Below the pieces are notes generated by a model, which saw only the letters and a list, made by a program, of their open reading frames with translations, ran no database searches and had not been told where the DNA came from. Source: Saccharofermentans sp. (lineage in GTDB: Bacteria > Bacillota > Clostridia > Saccharofermentanales > Saccharofermentanaceae). Taken from it: a stretch of 64,000 bases of DNA. A program made the translations under genes and the position numbers. This document shows, in pieces, positions 42,583-50,464 of the stretch (its first letter is position 1; each line of letters opens with the position of its first letter). The stretch covers positions 1 to 64,000 of the forward strand of contig JAEFBB010000009.1 in NCBI GenBank assembly GCA_016292215.1, in the 5' to 3' direction.

Positions 42583-43080
42583 ATGGATACTTTTTCAGAG
42601 GCGCTGTTAAGTGACAATAATAAGATACCGGAGTCTTTTGACTGGTTTGCACCTTTGATCGGAGACTGGGACTGTGATTATCACGATGAGTACTTTAAAG
42701 GTGAGAAGCGCCACGTAAAAGGCGAATGGATCTTCAGGCGCGTGTTGGAAGGCACCGGGATCCAGGACTTATTCATCTTCCCGTCCAGGGCTACCAAGGA
42801 AGCAGATCCGCAGCCTGACGGTGAATACGGAACATCTCTTCGTATCTTCAACAAGGACAAAGAGTGGTACGATGTAGTCTATACCTGTGCCGGCACGATG
42901 AAGCGCCTTACCTTTAAAAAGGAAGGCGACAGACTGGCCGGCAAGGTTTTAGACGAAGAAAGTACGTACTGGATCTTTTCTGATATCACTGAGAACAGCT
43001 TTCATTGGGAGTATGTTAAGAATCATCAGGATGGTTCGCGCGAACTCGTCTGTGAGATTTTTGGGAAAAGGATATCTTGA
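42583..43080 (+). CDS. Calycin-like protein of unknown function
   Basis: The 165-residue protein reads FDWFAPLIGDWDCDYHDEYFKGEKRHVKGEWIFRRVLEGTGIQDLFIFPS, then a beta-rich region (YGTSLRIFNKDKEWYDVVYTC, FHWEYVKNHQDGSRELVCEIF). The succession of beta strands with GDWD...G.W.F.RVLEG.G.QD resembles the DUF1579-type lipocalin/nitrobindin-like proteins. It may bind a hydrophobic ligand. GGAGG precedes the ATG. Confidence 0.75.
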   Translation: MDTFSEALLSDNNKIPESFDWFAPLIGDWDCDYHDEYFKGEKRHVKGEWIFRRVLEGTGIQDLFIFPSRATKEADPQPDGEYGTSLRIFNKDKEWYDVVYTCAGTMKRLTFKKEGDRLAGKVLDEESTYWIFSDITENSFHWEYVKNHQDGSRELVCEIFGKRIS

Positions 43081-43085
43081 TCTTT

Positions 43086-43997
43086 ATGGCTATAACTACA
43101 AAGCAGTTTCAGAAGTTTTCAGACCTTGATCTTGTCTGGGATTTTCTGGTTGATATATATGAATACAAAAAGGATTACGGAGTCGCAGCGCCTTTCTTTG
43201 AGCATGCCATAAAAGCATCGTGGATGGATTCATCTTATTCTTTCCTCGACAGATTATGGTTCGACGGAGATAAGGTTGTTGCGTTTGTTTTTTACGAAGC
43301 TCCCATAACTGATATCTATTTCAATGTGCGTCCCGGTTACGAGTATCTGGCTGATGAACTCGTTGACTATGCCATTGCTACAATGCCGGACTTCGAAGGT
43401 GAACAGCAGTTCATTCTTTTCGGAGGGCAGGATTACCTGAAAGAAGCTGCTGCAAAAAGAGGCTTTAAGCAGGTTTATGAATATGAGTCTCTCATCTTCG
43501 ATTTTGAGAACGAATTGAATTACGAGCTCCCTGAGGGATATCACTTTGTAAAGCCTGAAGATGTTGATCCCGTTAAGCTTTCCAAACTTTGCTGGTACGG
43601 TTTTGGACATGGCGAGAGAGGTGAGTTTGTTGATTACGATAAGTATGATGACTCACTTGACTGGACACCGGCAAAATCTCACAAAGACATCATGGGTGAC
43701 ATTATGGCCCCTTCAATGCATTCGACGCATGAGTACGATGTCATCATTGCGGATGAGAATGACGAGTATGTATGCTTTTCGGGTATGTGGTGGATCCCGG
43801 AGAATAAGCTCGCTTATATGGAGCCTTTGTGCACAGCTCCTGAGCACCGCCGTAAGGGCCTGGCAGCGGCAGCACTTACCAGGCATTACCGCAGGATGAA
43901 GGCGCTCGGCGCAACGCACATGACAGGCGGTGAGGATCCTTTCTACGGAAAGATCGGTTATGGTAACGGATCTCATTGGACCTTCTGGAAAAGATGA
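43086..43997 (+). CDS. GNAT family N-acetyltransferase, two-domain
   Basis: From ATG 43086 the product is 303 residues (TTG 43077, which overlaps the upstream stop, is an alternative). The N-terminal half has a GNAT-like pattern without a clear acetyl-CoA loop. The C-terminal half has AYMEPLCTAPEHRRKGLAAAALTRHYRRMKALGA, the acetyl-CoA loop (RRKGLA), and THMTGGEDPFYGKIGYGNGSHWTFW. Such tandem-GNAT proteins have one degenerate half. Substrate unknown. It is in line with the genes before and after (gaps under 25 bases). Confidence 0.85.
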   Translation: MAITTKQFQKFSDLDLVWDFLVDIYEYKKDYGVAAPFFEHAIKASWMDSSYSFLDRLWFDGDKVVAFVFYEAPITDIYFNVRPGYEYLADELVDYAIATMPDFEGEQQFILFGGQDYLKEAAAKRGFKQVYEYESLIFDFENELNYELPEGYHFVKPEDVDPVKLSKLCWYGFGHGERGEFVDYDKYDDSLDWTPAKSHKDIMGDIMAPSMHSTHEYDVIIADENDEYVCFSGMWWIPENKLAYMEPLCTAPEHRRKGLAAAALTRHYRRMKALGATHMTGGEDPFYGKIGYGNGSHWTFWKR

Positions 43998-44021
43998 TCA
44001 AGGATTAGCAGGAGAATGTTT

Positions 44022-45026
44022 ATGACGGATATTAAAAGCCTTATAGATGAAGGATTCCGCGGAAATATACTGATCGTCAGAAAAGGCGCGGTGCTCTATG
44101 AATCAAGCAGTGGTTTTGCCGATCTTGCTAACGAGATCCCTAACACTATGGATACCAGATTTGCGACTGCATCAGCGGGAAAGACGTTTGTCGCTGTGGG
44201 CATTCTCCAGCTTGTCGAGCGTGGACTGATTAAGCTTGGTGATACGCTTGGAACATTGCTGGATATCGATCTTAAGCAGATCGATCCTGATGTGACTGTG
44301 GAGCAGCTTCTTAATCATACATCCGGAGTCCCTGATTATTTTGACGAGACTGTTATGGGTGATTATGAAGATCTGTGGAAAGACTATCCTTGCAGTAAGA
44401 TCAGAAGTAACAACGACTTGTTCCCGTTGTTTATTGATAAAGCAATGATGTATCCGAGGGGAGAGAAGTTTCAGTACAACAATACCGGATATGTCCTGCT
44501 TGCGGCCATCATTGAGAAGATCAGCGGAATGGATTTTGATGCTTATCTTAAGAAGAATATCTTTGATGTCTGTGGAATGGACTCGACCGGATATTTTGAG
44601 ATGGACAGGCTGCCTTCAAAGTGCGCTCACAACTATATCTATTGTGAGAAAACAAACGATTACCGTACCAATATTTTTTCTGTCGGCGCGAAAGGAACAG
44701 GTGACGGCGGTGTCTTTGTGACTGCCGGAGATCTTGTAAGATTCTGGCAGGGGCTTATCGGCCACAAGCTCATATCTGAGGATACTTTCAAGAAAATGAT
44801 CTCTAAACAGAGCGGTGACGGCAGTGATCCTGAAGAAGGATATTACGGCTATGGAGTATGGATCATTGATAACCCCAAAGGAACTGACTTTGCATATATG
44901 CAGGGGTGTGATCCGGGGGTAAGCGCCATTGCGGAATATAATCCCGATAATGAACAGATATCAATTGCTCTAAGTAATTACGGTGATAATGTCTGGGCTT
45001 TGATGAGAAAGATACGTAAAGGATAG
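44022..45026 (+). CDS. Serine hydrolase of the beta-lactamase/class C PBP family
   Basis: From ATG 44022 (AGGAG seven bases before; ATG 44016 is possible) the protein has 334 residues. It has the nucleophile SAGKTF (SxxK) near residue 51, YNNTGY (YxN) near 155, and the third-motif region GTGDGGVFVTAGDLVRFW. The rest follows LLNHTSGVPDYFDE and EGYYGYGVWIIDN. There is no signal peptide, so it is cytoplasmic and more likely an esterase or peptidase than a beta-lactamase conferring resistance. It sits in the same-strand run with an acetyltransferase and a flavin reductase fusion. Confidence 0.88.
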   Translation: MTDIKSLIDEGFRGNILIVRKGAVLYESSSGFADLANEIPNTMDTRFATASAGKTFVAVGILQLVERGLIKLGDTLGTLLDIDLKQIDPDVTVEQLLNHTSGVPDYFDETVMGDYEDLWKDYPCSKIRSNNDLFPLFIDKAMMYPRGEKFQYNNTGYVLLAAIIEKISGMDFDAYLKKNIFDVCGMDSTGYFEMDRLPSKCAHNYIYCEKTNDYRTNIFSVGAKGTGDGGVFVTAGDLVRFWQGLIGHKLISEDTFKKMISKQSGDGSDPEEGYYGYGVWIIDNPKGTDFAYMQGCDPGVSAIAEYNPDNEQISIALSNYGDNVWALMRKIRKG

Positions 45027-45054
45027 GAACTGACAAACAGGGGAAACGGAAATA

Positions 45055-45978
45055 ATGAAAGTCTTTATAGTCTATTGTCATCCGTCGGAGGATTCGTTTA
45101 CGAGAAATCTCCGCGACGCGTTTATAAAGGGAATCACAGACAGCGGGAATGAGTACGTTATGTCTGATCTGTATGCGATGGATTTTAAAGCAGACATCAC
45201 GGAGCAGCAGTACTTAAGGGATGCCAATTACAGGAATACACCTTTTACCGAAGAAGATGTTTTGGCAGAACATGAGAAGATCAATTCATCTGATGCGATC
45301 GCATTTATATACCCGGTATTCTGGACTGAAGCACCTGCGAAACTTGTCGGCTGGTTTGACCGTGTATGGACATACGGATTTGCGTACGGCGATAAGAAGA
45401 TGAAGATGCTGGACAAGGCAATGATACTCTGTTCCGCGGGCAATCCGATCGAGAGATTAGAGCAGTTCGGACTCCTTGCGAGTATGAAGAAAGTCATGTT
45501 GGGTGACAGGCTGATCAACCGCGCGAAGCAGCTGGAATTCGTTGTTTTCGACGGCACATCAAGAGAGAAAGAAACACGCGAAGGCAACTGGAACAGCAAT
45601 CTTGAGAAAGCTTACGAGAAGGGTAAGAGTTTCTTCGCAGAAGAAGTAGTATTTACGGTAGACGATAAGTTCTTTACAGCAGTCGAGAATTCTAAATCAG
45701 GCGAAGTGTCTGAACAGACCATCTTCTGCTACCATCAGAAGGACAACGTTATCTGGGCAGAGTATTCAGGCGGAAGCATTGTGAAGGGTTTCCTCATCGG
45801 AACTATGGATGAGGATCATAATCTGCATTTCAACTATCAGCACATAAACAAGAATGGAGAATTGCGCACAGGTTCTTGCGATTCCGAGCCTTCGGTCGAG
45901 AACGGCAAACTCCGTTTCAACGAGAAGTGGAAATGGACAATGGGCGAAGAAGGAACGTCGGTAATTGAAGAGATCTGA
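45055..45978 (+). CDS. Fusion: flavodoxin-fold NAD(P)H oxidoreductase and N-acetylglutamate-synthase-like domain
   Basis: The 307-residue protein is two units. Residues 1-190 have the Flavodoxin_2 fold (MKVFIVYCHPSEDSFTRNLRDAF, SDAIAFIYPVFWTEAPAKLVGWFDRVW), as in quinone reductases such as KefF/MdaB. Residues 205-307 (FFTAVENSKSGEVSEQTIFCYHQ, IWAEYSGGSIVKGFLIGTMD, WKWTMGEEGTSVIEEI) match the small protein often annotated n-acetylglutamate synthase, normally about 100 residues on its own. The join is clean, with no frameshift. The label of that second domain is a database habit rather than an assayed activity. The whole is probably a soluble FMN-dependent reductase with an added binding domain. 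Confidence 0.85.
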   Translation: MKVFIVYCHPSEDSFTRNLRDAFIKGITDSGNEYVMSDLYAMDFKADITEQQYLRDANYRNTPFTEEDVLAEHEKINSSDAIAFIYPVFWTEAPAKLVGWFDRVWTYGFAYGDKKMKMLDKAMILCSAGNPIERLEQFGLLASMKKVMLGDRLINRAKQLEFVVFDGTSREKETREGNWNSNLEKAYEKGKSFFAEEVVFTVDDKFFTAVENSKSGEVSEQTIFCYHQKDNVIWAEYSGGSIVKGFLIGTMDEDHNLHFNYQHINKNGELRTGSCDSEPSVENGKLRFNEKWKWTMGEEGTSVIEEI

Positions 45979-45989
45979 GGAGGGGATAT

Positions 45990-46592
45990 ATGGGTTTATT
46001 TGATAAGTTTTCCAAGGATAAAAGCGCTCAGGGTTTGCCTGACATCCTCAGCATTCCGTGTGACTACAACGGTTATGATCTGATCTTTGAAGAGGGAATG
46101 ACAAACCCTGTCGTTTATTCGGATATCACTGCGCTTGTTACCAATAACAACGTGGATGTCAATGAGATCGAGGGATATGATGAGCTTGAGAGAAATACCC
46201 CTGAAGAAGAGTTTTATGATTTTTTCGATAACTGGATCGAGGCTCTTGATGAAAAGGGGTTTATCGCAGAGCTTTTCCCGAATGTCGGTATAAGTACTTT
46301 TGTTGCTGACATAAATCAAGTGCTTGGTAACATCGGTTCTTCGCAGCTTCTCGATGTGGATGAGACAGTAAATGCATATCGCGCGGAAGTGGTAAAGTAC
46401 AGCTTCAAAGGCAAGCCTGCAGATGCCGATTTTGCATACGATGTATTAGAAGCGAATATCGTAGCCTCCAGACTCAGAAAGATCGGCTATGAACTGATCG
46501 CGATCTTCAATGGTGTAGACAACGACGCGAAGGCAGTCATACCTCTGGATAAGATTCCTTTAATGCAGGAACTCGAAAGCAGAATTAAGTGA
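45990..46592 (+). CDS. Protein of unknown function
   Basis: The 200-residue soluble protein starts MGLFDKFSKDKSAQGLPDIL and is acidic (YDELERNTPEEEFYDFFDNWIEALDEKG). It ends with AYDVLEANIVASRLRKIGYELIAIFNGVDNDAKAVIPLDKI. I recognise no family; the pattern near the end is a beta-alpha-beta. The start has GAGGGG. It follows the fusion reductase by 11 bases in the same run. Confidence 0.7.
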   Translation: MGLFDKFSKDKSAQGLPDILSIPCDYNGYDLIFEEGMTNPVVYSDITALVTNNNVDVNEIEGYDELERNTPEEEFYDFFDNWIEALDEKGFIAELFPNVGISTFVADINQVLGNIGSSQLLDVDETVNAYRAEVVKYSFKGKPADADFAYDVLEANIVASRLRKIGYELIAIFNGVDNDAKAVIPLDKIPLMQELESRIK

Positions 46593-46605
46593 TAATATAC
46601 CGAAT

Positions 46606-47118
46606 ATGGGCACTAAACATGTAGTAGTCTTGCCTTATGATGAGGCATGGAAAAAGGATTTCGAAGAGATTAAAGCAGAGCTTATGGCTGTGCTTGGCGG
46701 ACTGGTGCTGAGCGTAGAACATGTGGGAAGCACTTCGGTTCCCGGGCTTGCGGCTAAGCCTATTATTGATATTGATGTCATTATTGAAGACACTGACTGT
46801 TTTGAAAAAGTGAAAACTGCGCTTGAGACGATTGGTTATCAGCACGAAGGCGACCTGGGGATTCCCGGCCGCGAAGCATTCAAATATCACGGCAAAGAGC
46901 ATTTAAGAAAGCATCATCTGTATGTTTGTGCCAAAGATTCCGATGAGCTTAAAAGACATCTATCCTTCAGGGATTATCTGCGCACGCATCCTGATGCCGT
47001 AAAAGAGTACGGCAGAATAAAAGAGGAAGGCGCAAGATTATATCCTTACGATATAGACAGCTATATCGGATACAAGGCGCCTTTTATTCAGAAATGCGTG
47101 AATAAAGCTAATAGCTAA
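46606..47118 (+). CDS. GrpB family protein (nucleotidyltransferase-fold)
   Basis: The 170-residue protein has LPYDEAWKKDFEEIKAEL, VEHVGSTSVPGLAAKPIIDIDVII (the nucleotidyltransferase core of GrpB, with GST and D-x-D) and LRKHHLYVC. GrpB/UPF0157 proteins are structurally nucleotidyltransferases with unknown substrate. It ends the run of genes begun at 41722 and faces the CobW GTPases (convergent, 3-base gap). Confidence 0.9.
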   Translation: MGTKHVVVLPYDEAWKKDFEEIKAELMAVLGGLVLSVEHVGSTSVPGLAAKPIIDIDVIIEDTDCFEKVKTALETIGYQHEGDLGIPGREAFKYHGKEHLRKHHLYVCAKDSDELKRHLSFRDYLRTHPDAVKEYGRIKEEGARLYPYDIDSYIGYKAPFIQKCVNKANS

Positions 47119-47121
47119 GAC

Positions 47122-48066
47122 TTAAGTTACGTTAATTATTTTCTCTTCAGGGGGATCTGCTCTTACGATTTCCGTGACCTTGCATACCGGATGCCAGACG
47201 TCATATTTTTCCGAGTGCTCCTTATCCATAATGCATGTAATGCTAAGCCATTCATCGGTATTCAGGACTATGTCACCGTCGCAATCGCAGATAAATGCGA
47301 ATGTTGAAAGATCTTCCGAGCAGCAGGTCATTGCGATGCGGCCTAAAAGGAACGATCGGTCGTTTGCTGCCTTGGCTTTAAGCACCATGCCGGTAAATAC
47401 GACTTCTTTTCCGATATACCTGTCAGGCTTTTCCGTAGCATCTATGTAAAAAGCCGCGAAAGAGTCATCGTCGATCTCAATAACATCCGCATCGGGGTTG
47501 TAAGGAAGGAAATCTCCGGGATCAAAATCTATCAAGCCTGAACTGTTTCTGAATACAATGGCTGACTTGGAATTTAATGCCCTGGCGTTTCTTCTGTAGA
47601 GAGGGAGGCTGTCGCGGACATCATCGCACCTGTTGAACATTATTATGTCTGCAGTCCTGATCTTATCTGCGATCAGCGCTTTAAGATTTGAAAGATACAG
47701 ATCGAATGTCGAAGCGTCGACAAGCATGATCTCCATGATCTGCGCGGGATCCCATATTACACGCGGCCTGTTGCTATTCCACATGCCGTTGTATTCGACG
47801 ACTACACACTCGGCATCTGCCTCATTTTCCAGCTCGAGTGTGTAATCGTAATTGAACAATGATTCTTCTTCGATCGACCTGATCAGAACATCCTGCTTCG
47901 CAAGCTCATCTTCATCGAACTCTTCTTCGCCCTCCTCGCATAAGATAAGAAGGGTTTTCTTGTGATGCTTTTCCTGCATCCCGGTGATAAAGTCTTTTAT
48001 CGCCGTGGTTTTTCCGCTGTCCAAAAAGCCCGTGAAGATATATACAGGTATCACTTTATTCTGCAA
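47122..48066 (-). CDS. CobW/COG0523-like GTPase, second copy
   Basis: The 314-residue protein has GFLDSGKTT (Walker A), a VVEYNGMW strand, and FNRCD for the NKxD position. It does not have the CxCC metal motif of its neighbour. After the GTPase it has a C-terminal domain near YIGKEVVFTGMVLKAKAANDRSFLLGRIAMTCCSED. Possible starts are TTG 48066, which overlaps the upstream stop, and GTG 48054, one base after it. With the true CobW protein just upstream it forms a tandem pair. Such pairs are proposed metal chaperones, probably for zinc or iron; here the putative operators upstream suggest Fur-family control. Confidence 0.8.
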   Translation of the reverse strand: MQNKVIPVYIFTGFLDSGKTTAIKDFITGMQEKHHKKTLLILCEEGEEEFDEDELAKQDVLIRSIEEESLFNYDYTLELENEADAECVVVEYNGMWNSNRPRVIWDPAQIMEIMLVDASTFDLYLSNLKALIADKIRTADIIMFNRCDDVRDSLPLYRRNARALNSKSAIVFRNSSGLIDFDPGDFLPYNPDADVIEIDDDSFAAFYIDATEKPDRYIGKEVVFTGMVLKAKAANDRSFLLGRIAMTCCSEDLSTFAFICDCDGDIVLNTDEWLSITCIMDKEHSEKYDVWHPVCKVTEIVRADPPEEKIINVT

Positions 48067-49174
48067 GACACTCCATCAGTTTTTTCATGAACTTTTCTTT
48101 GTCGTAGCCGCGGCCGATGAACACGAGCTGGTTAAGCCTGTCACCGTATTTCTCGTGCCATTCTTCCTTTATGTCAGGGTATTCTTCGAATATAAGCTTT
48201 TTATCTTCTTCTGACATTGAAGCGACCCAGTTGGATACTTCGGTAACGGTTGAATTTCTTCCGGCCTGCTCGAAAAGCTGGACATGAACGCCGTCATTCT
48301 GAAACCACATATATCCCTTGCCTCTTATAATCTCGGGAGGGAAATCATTACTTACAAAATCAATGAACTTGTCGTAATCAAAGGGCCTCGGGTCTTTGAA
48401 GACAAATGAAGTAATGCCGTAATCGTCCTCACACACATCTTCCATCTTTACTTCACGTTCGAGGGCGCGCTGCAGGGCAGAGGAATTGAGCACTTCATCG
48501 TAATCGAATTTGTTTCCGCTGAAGATCTTATCAGGATCGATGCGGCCCTTTACGATCTCATATATCTCAGCTTTGTTCTGGAATGTCCTTATGACTTTCT
48601 TTATCTCTTCGATCTGGTCTTTCTCGAGCAGATCGCACTTGCTTAAAAGGACGATATTGCAAAACTCGATCTGATCCATTACGAGGTTGATTATATCCGG
48701 GTCTTCAGAACGGTCGCCCTCTATCTCGCGCATCTCATCGATGAACTCGTAGTACAGTCTGTCAGCATCTGCGACTGTTACGATCGAATCGAGATATACG
48801 CCTGACCGGCCCTTGAGCTTCTGATAGTTCAGGAAACCGTATGCTATAGCAGCGGGGTTGCTTACGCCTGATGCTTCAACGATTATCGCATCCACGTTAT
48901 CGTCGTGTGAGAGCTTCTCGATCTGTTCCATGAAGGCTTCCTGCAAAGTGCAGCAGATACAGCCGTTTGTCATCTCGATCATCTTCGAATCGGATTCGAC
49001 AACGCTGTTGTTCCTGATGAGCGAAGCGTCGATATTGATGCTCCCCAGATCGTTTACGATTATCGCGAGGTTCTTGTCTGTCTGGCTCTTCAGTAATTCA
49101 TTCAATACTGTTGTTTTTCCTGATCCCAGATAGCCTGTGATCATGGTAACGGGCTTTGTTCTTGTTGATTCCAT
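48056..49174 (-). CDS. CobW/COG0523 GTPase with GCICC metal motif (zinc-chaperone type)
   Basis: From ATG 49174 the product is 372 residues; the frame is open upstream but the added residues (LTALPPCDKNENNSQIRK) look like untranslated promoter. It has ITGYLGSGKTT (Walker A) near residue 14, GCICC near 68 (the metal-binding CxCC shared by the group), VVEASGVSNP as the switch II region, and LSKCD. The C-terminal CobW_C domain runs from about 250. COG0523 proteins of the YciC/ZigA/ZNG type hand zinc to targets. The palindromic sites upstream (49197-49211, 49246-49262) suggest metal regulation. Confidence 0.88.
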   Translation of the reverse strand: MESTRTKPVTMITGYLGSGKTTVLNELLKSQTDKNLAIIVNDLGSINIDASLIRNNSVVESDSKMIEMTNGCICCTLQEAFMEQIEKLSHDDNVDAIIVEASGVSNPAAIAYGFLNYQKLKGRSGVYLDSIVTVADADRLYYEFIDEMREIEGDRSEDPDIINLVMDQIEFCNIVLLSKCDLLEKDQIEEIKKVIRTFQNKAEIYEIVKGRIDPDKIFSGNKFDYDEVLNSSALQRALEREVKMEDVCEDDYGITSFVFKDPRPFDYDKFIDFVSNDFPPEIIRGKGYMWFQNDGVHVQLFEQAGRNSTVTEVSNWVASMSEEDKKLIFEEYPDIKEEWHEKYGDRLNQLVFIGRGYDKEKFMKKLMECLAE

Positions 49175-49196
49175 AGCTAATGCCGGCTTTCTAATT

Positions 49197-49262
49197 TGAG
49201 AATTGTTCTCATTTTTATCACAAGGCGGCAACGCTGTCAACGAAATTGATAACAATTATCAA
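49197..49262. promoter_or_regulatory. Two Fur/Zur-like palindromes between the CobW genes and the DUF134-NifX gene
   Basis: TGAGAATTGTTCTCA (49197-49211) is a perfect 6-3-6 palindrome; TTGATAACAATTATCAA (49246-49262) is a perfect 7-3-7 palindrome. The second has the TTGATAA...TTATCAA form of Fur-family boxes. They lie 22 and 71 bases upstream of the CobW start. Confidence 0.6.
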
Positions 49263-49263
49263 A

Positions 49264-49333
49264 TTTGCCCGAAAAGTGCCTAAATCTGGCGGTTTAGATT
49301 TCCAAATTGCTGTTTTCGTCGTATGAAAAGCAC
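49264..49333. repeat. Possible relative of the G/H inverted repeats
   Basis: GTGCCTAAA (49276-49284), with CTAAA pairing with TTTAG and a later TTTTCGTC and GCAC, shares pieces with units G and H. The arms are not perfect, so relationship is weak. Confidence 0.25.
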
Positions 49334-49342
49334 AATAAAATA

Positions 49343-49387
49343 TTGACATATGTCAGAAAAGGATTATATTAATTCTGACATATGTCA
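49343..49387 (+). promoter_or_regulatory. Promoter with two TGACATATGTCA operators
   Basis: TTGACA (49343-49348) and TATATT (49365-49370) have a 16-base spacer. The 12-base perfect palindrome TGACATATGTCA occurs twice, at 49344-49355 (over the -35) and 49376-49387 (around the start of transcription), 32 bases apart, about three helical turns. A repressor binding both would block the promoter. Confidence 0.8.
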
Positions 49388-49408
49388 ATTTAATGCTTGG
49401 AGGTTAGC

Positions 49409-50131
49409 ATGCCAAGGACCACGAAATGCAGAAAGATCTGCAGCTATCCTGACTATTACAGTTTTGTTCCCGAAGAAGCAGATAAGGAGAAGATCGAGAC
49501 TGTAATGCTGTCTCTTGATGAGTATGAAACGATCAGACTCTTAGACCATGAAGGGCTTACTCAGGAAGAGTGCGCTGCCAGAATGGGAGTTGCCAGGACA
49601 ACTGTGACTGCGATGTATGAGTGTGCCAGAAAAAAACTCGTAGGAGCCGTAGTTGAAGGAAAAAGACTGCGTATAGCCGGCGGCAACATCGAGATTGACA
49701 GAGAAAGAAACGGGCTTAATGTAAACCTGAAAATAAAAGGAGATAAAACAATGAGAGTAGCAGTAACTTACGATAACGGAAACGTTTTCGAGCATTTTGG
49801 AAGAACTGAACAGTTCAAGGTCTATGATATCGAGGATGGAAAGATCGTTAATTCGCAGATCCTGGGTACCAATGGCGAGAGCTGCGGTGCACTGGCAGGC
49901 ATACTGAACATTGCAAATGTTGACGCGCTGATCTGCGGCGGAATCGGCGGTGGAGCAGTTTACGCTATTCAGGAAGCCGGGATCAAGCTTTATGCAGGCG
50001 CGAGCGGAAATACCGATGAAGCAGTTGAAGCATTGATCGCAGGCACGCTTGAAGCAAACGGCGAGGCAAACTGCCATCATCATGAGCACGGCGAAGGCCA
50101 TGATTGCGGCCATGGAAAGTGCCACGAATAA
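49409..50131 (+). CDS. DUF134-NifX/NifB fusion protein with His-rich tail
   Basis: From ATG 49409 (GGAGG upstream) the product is 240 residues. The first 90 are the DUF134 domain: CRKICSYPDYYSFVPE, LSLDEYETIRLLDHEGLTQEECAARMGVARTTVTAMY, a sigma-region-4-like helix-turn-helix. Residues 110-225 are a NifX/NafY-type domain (VAVTYDNGNVFEHFGRTEQFKVYDIEDGKI, ALICGGIGGGAVYAIQEAGIKLYAG). The tail has about ten His and several Cys (CHHHEHGEGHDCGHGKCHE), a metal-binding end. DUF134 and NifX proteins are usually separate neighbours. It probably regulates its own promoter and handles a metal or Fe-S cluster; nitrogenase genes are absent. Confidence 0.88.
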   Translation: MPRTTKCRKICSYPDYYSFVPEEADKEKIETVMLSLDEYETIRLLDHEGLTQEECAARMGVARTTVTAMYECARKKLVGAVVEGKRLRIAGGNIEIDRERNGLNVNLKIKGDKTMRVAVTYDNGNVFEHFGRTEQFKVYDIEDGKIVNSQILGTNGESCGALAGILNIANVDALICGGIGGGAVYAIQEAGIKLYAGASGNTDEAVEALIAGTLEANGEANCHHHEHGEGHDCGHGKCHE

Positions 50132-50133
50132 GC

Positions 50134-50344
50134 ATGAAGATAATCAATCTTATTGAAGAAGAAAACGGATTACAGTGACAGCGAGATCGGAGAGATCAGA
50201 TCCATCGCTTACGAACATAAGAATTATCCGACAAGATTTGTTACCTGTCATTGCACAGGGACTGCTGCATTTGACGTAATGAAGAGCGTCATGGGAGAGA
50301 GTCTTGAGTATGTTCACTCAGGTGAAGCAGTGAGCCTGAGCTAA
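50134..50344 (+). pseudogene. Remnant of an MBL-fold metallohydrolase gene (middle deleted)
   Basis: ATG 50134, 2 bases after the DUF134-NifX stop, reads MKIINLIEEENG, the usual start of the MBL-fold hydrolases that accompany these genes, then stops at 50176. In another frame the region to 50344 reads DYSDSEIGEIRSIAYEHKNYPTRFVTCHCTGTAAFDVMKSVMGESLEYVHSGEAVSLS. The CHCTG..A....K..MG..L.Y...GE form is the C-terminus of the same family (about 270 residues). Roughly 180-200 residues, including the HxHxDH site, are gone. The active enzyme is therefore lost. Confidence 0.7.
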
Positions 50345-50464
50345 TATAACCCGGCTTATAATTGACATTTAATTGATGCCGAATCTATGCATTACAAACC
50401 TAAAATAAATTTAACTCTTATTCGGGGGAATAGGAATTGTAGATATGAAATGGGGTGTAATCAT

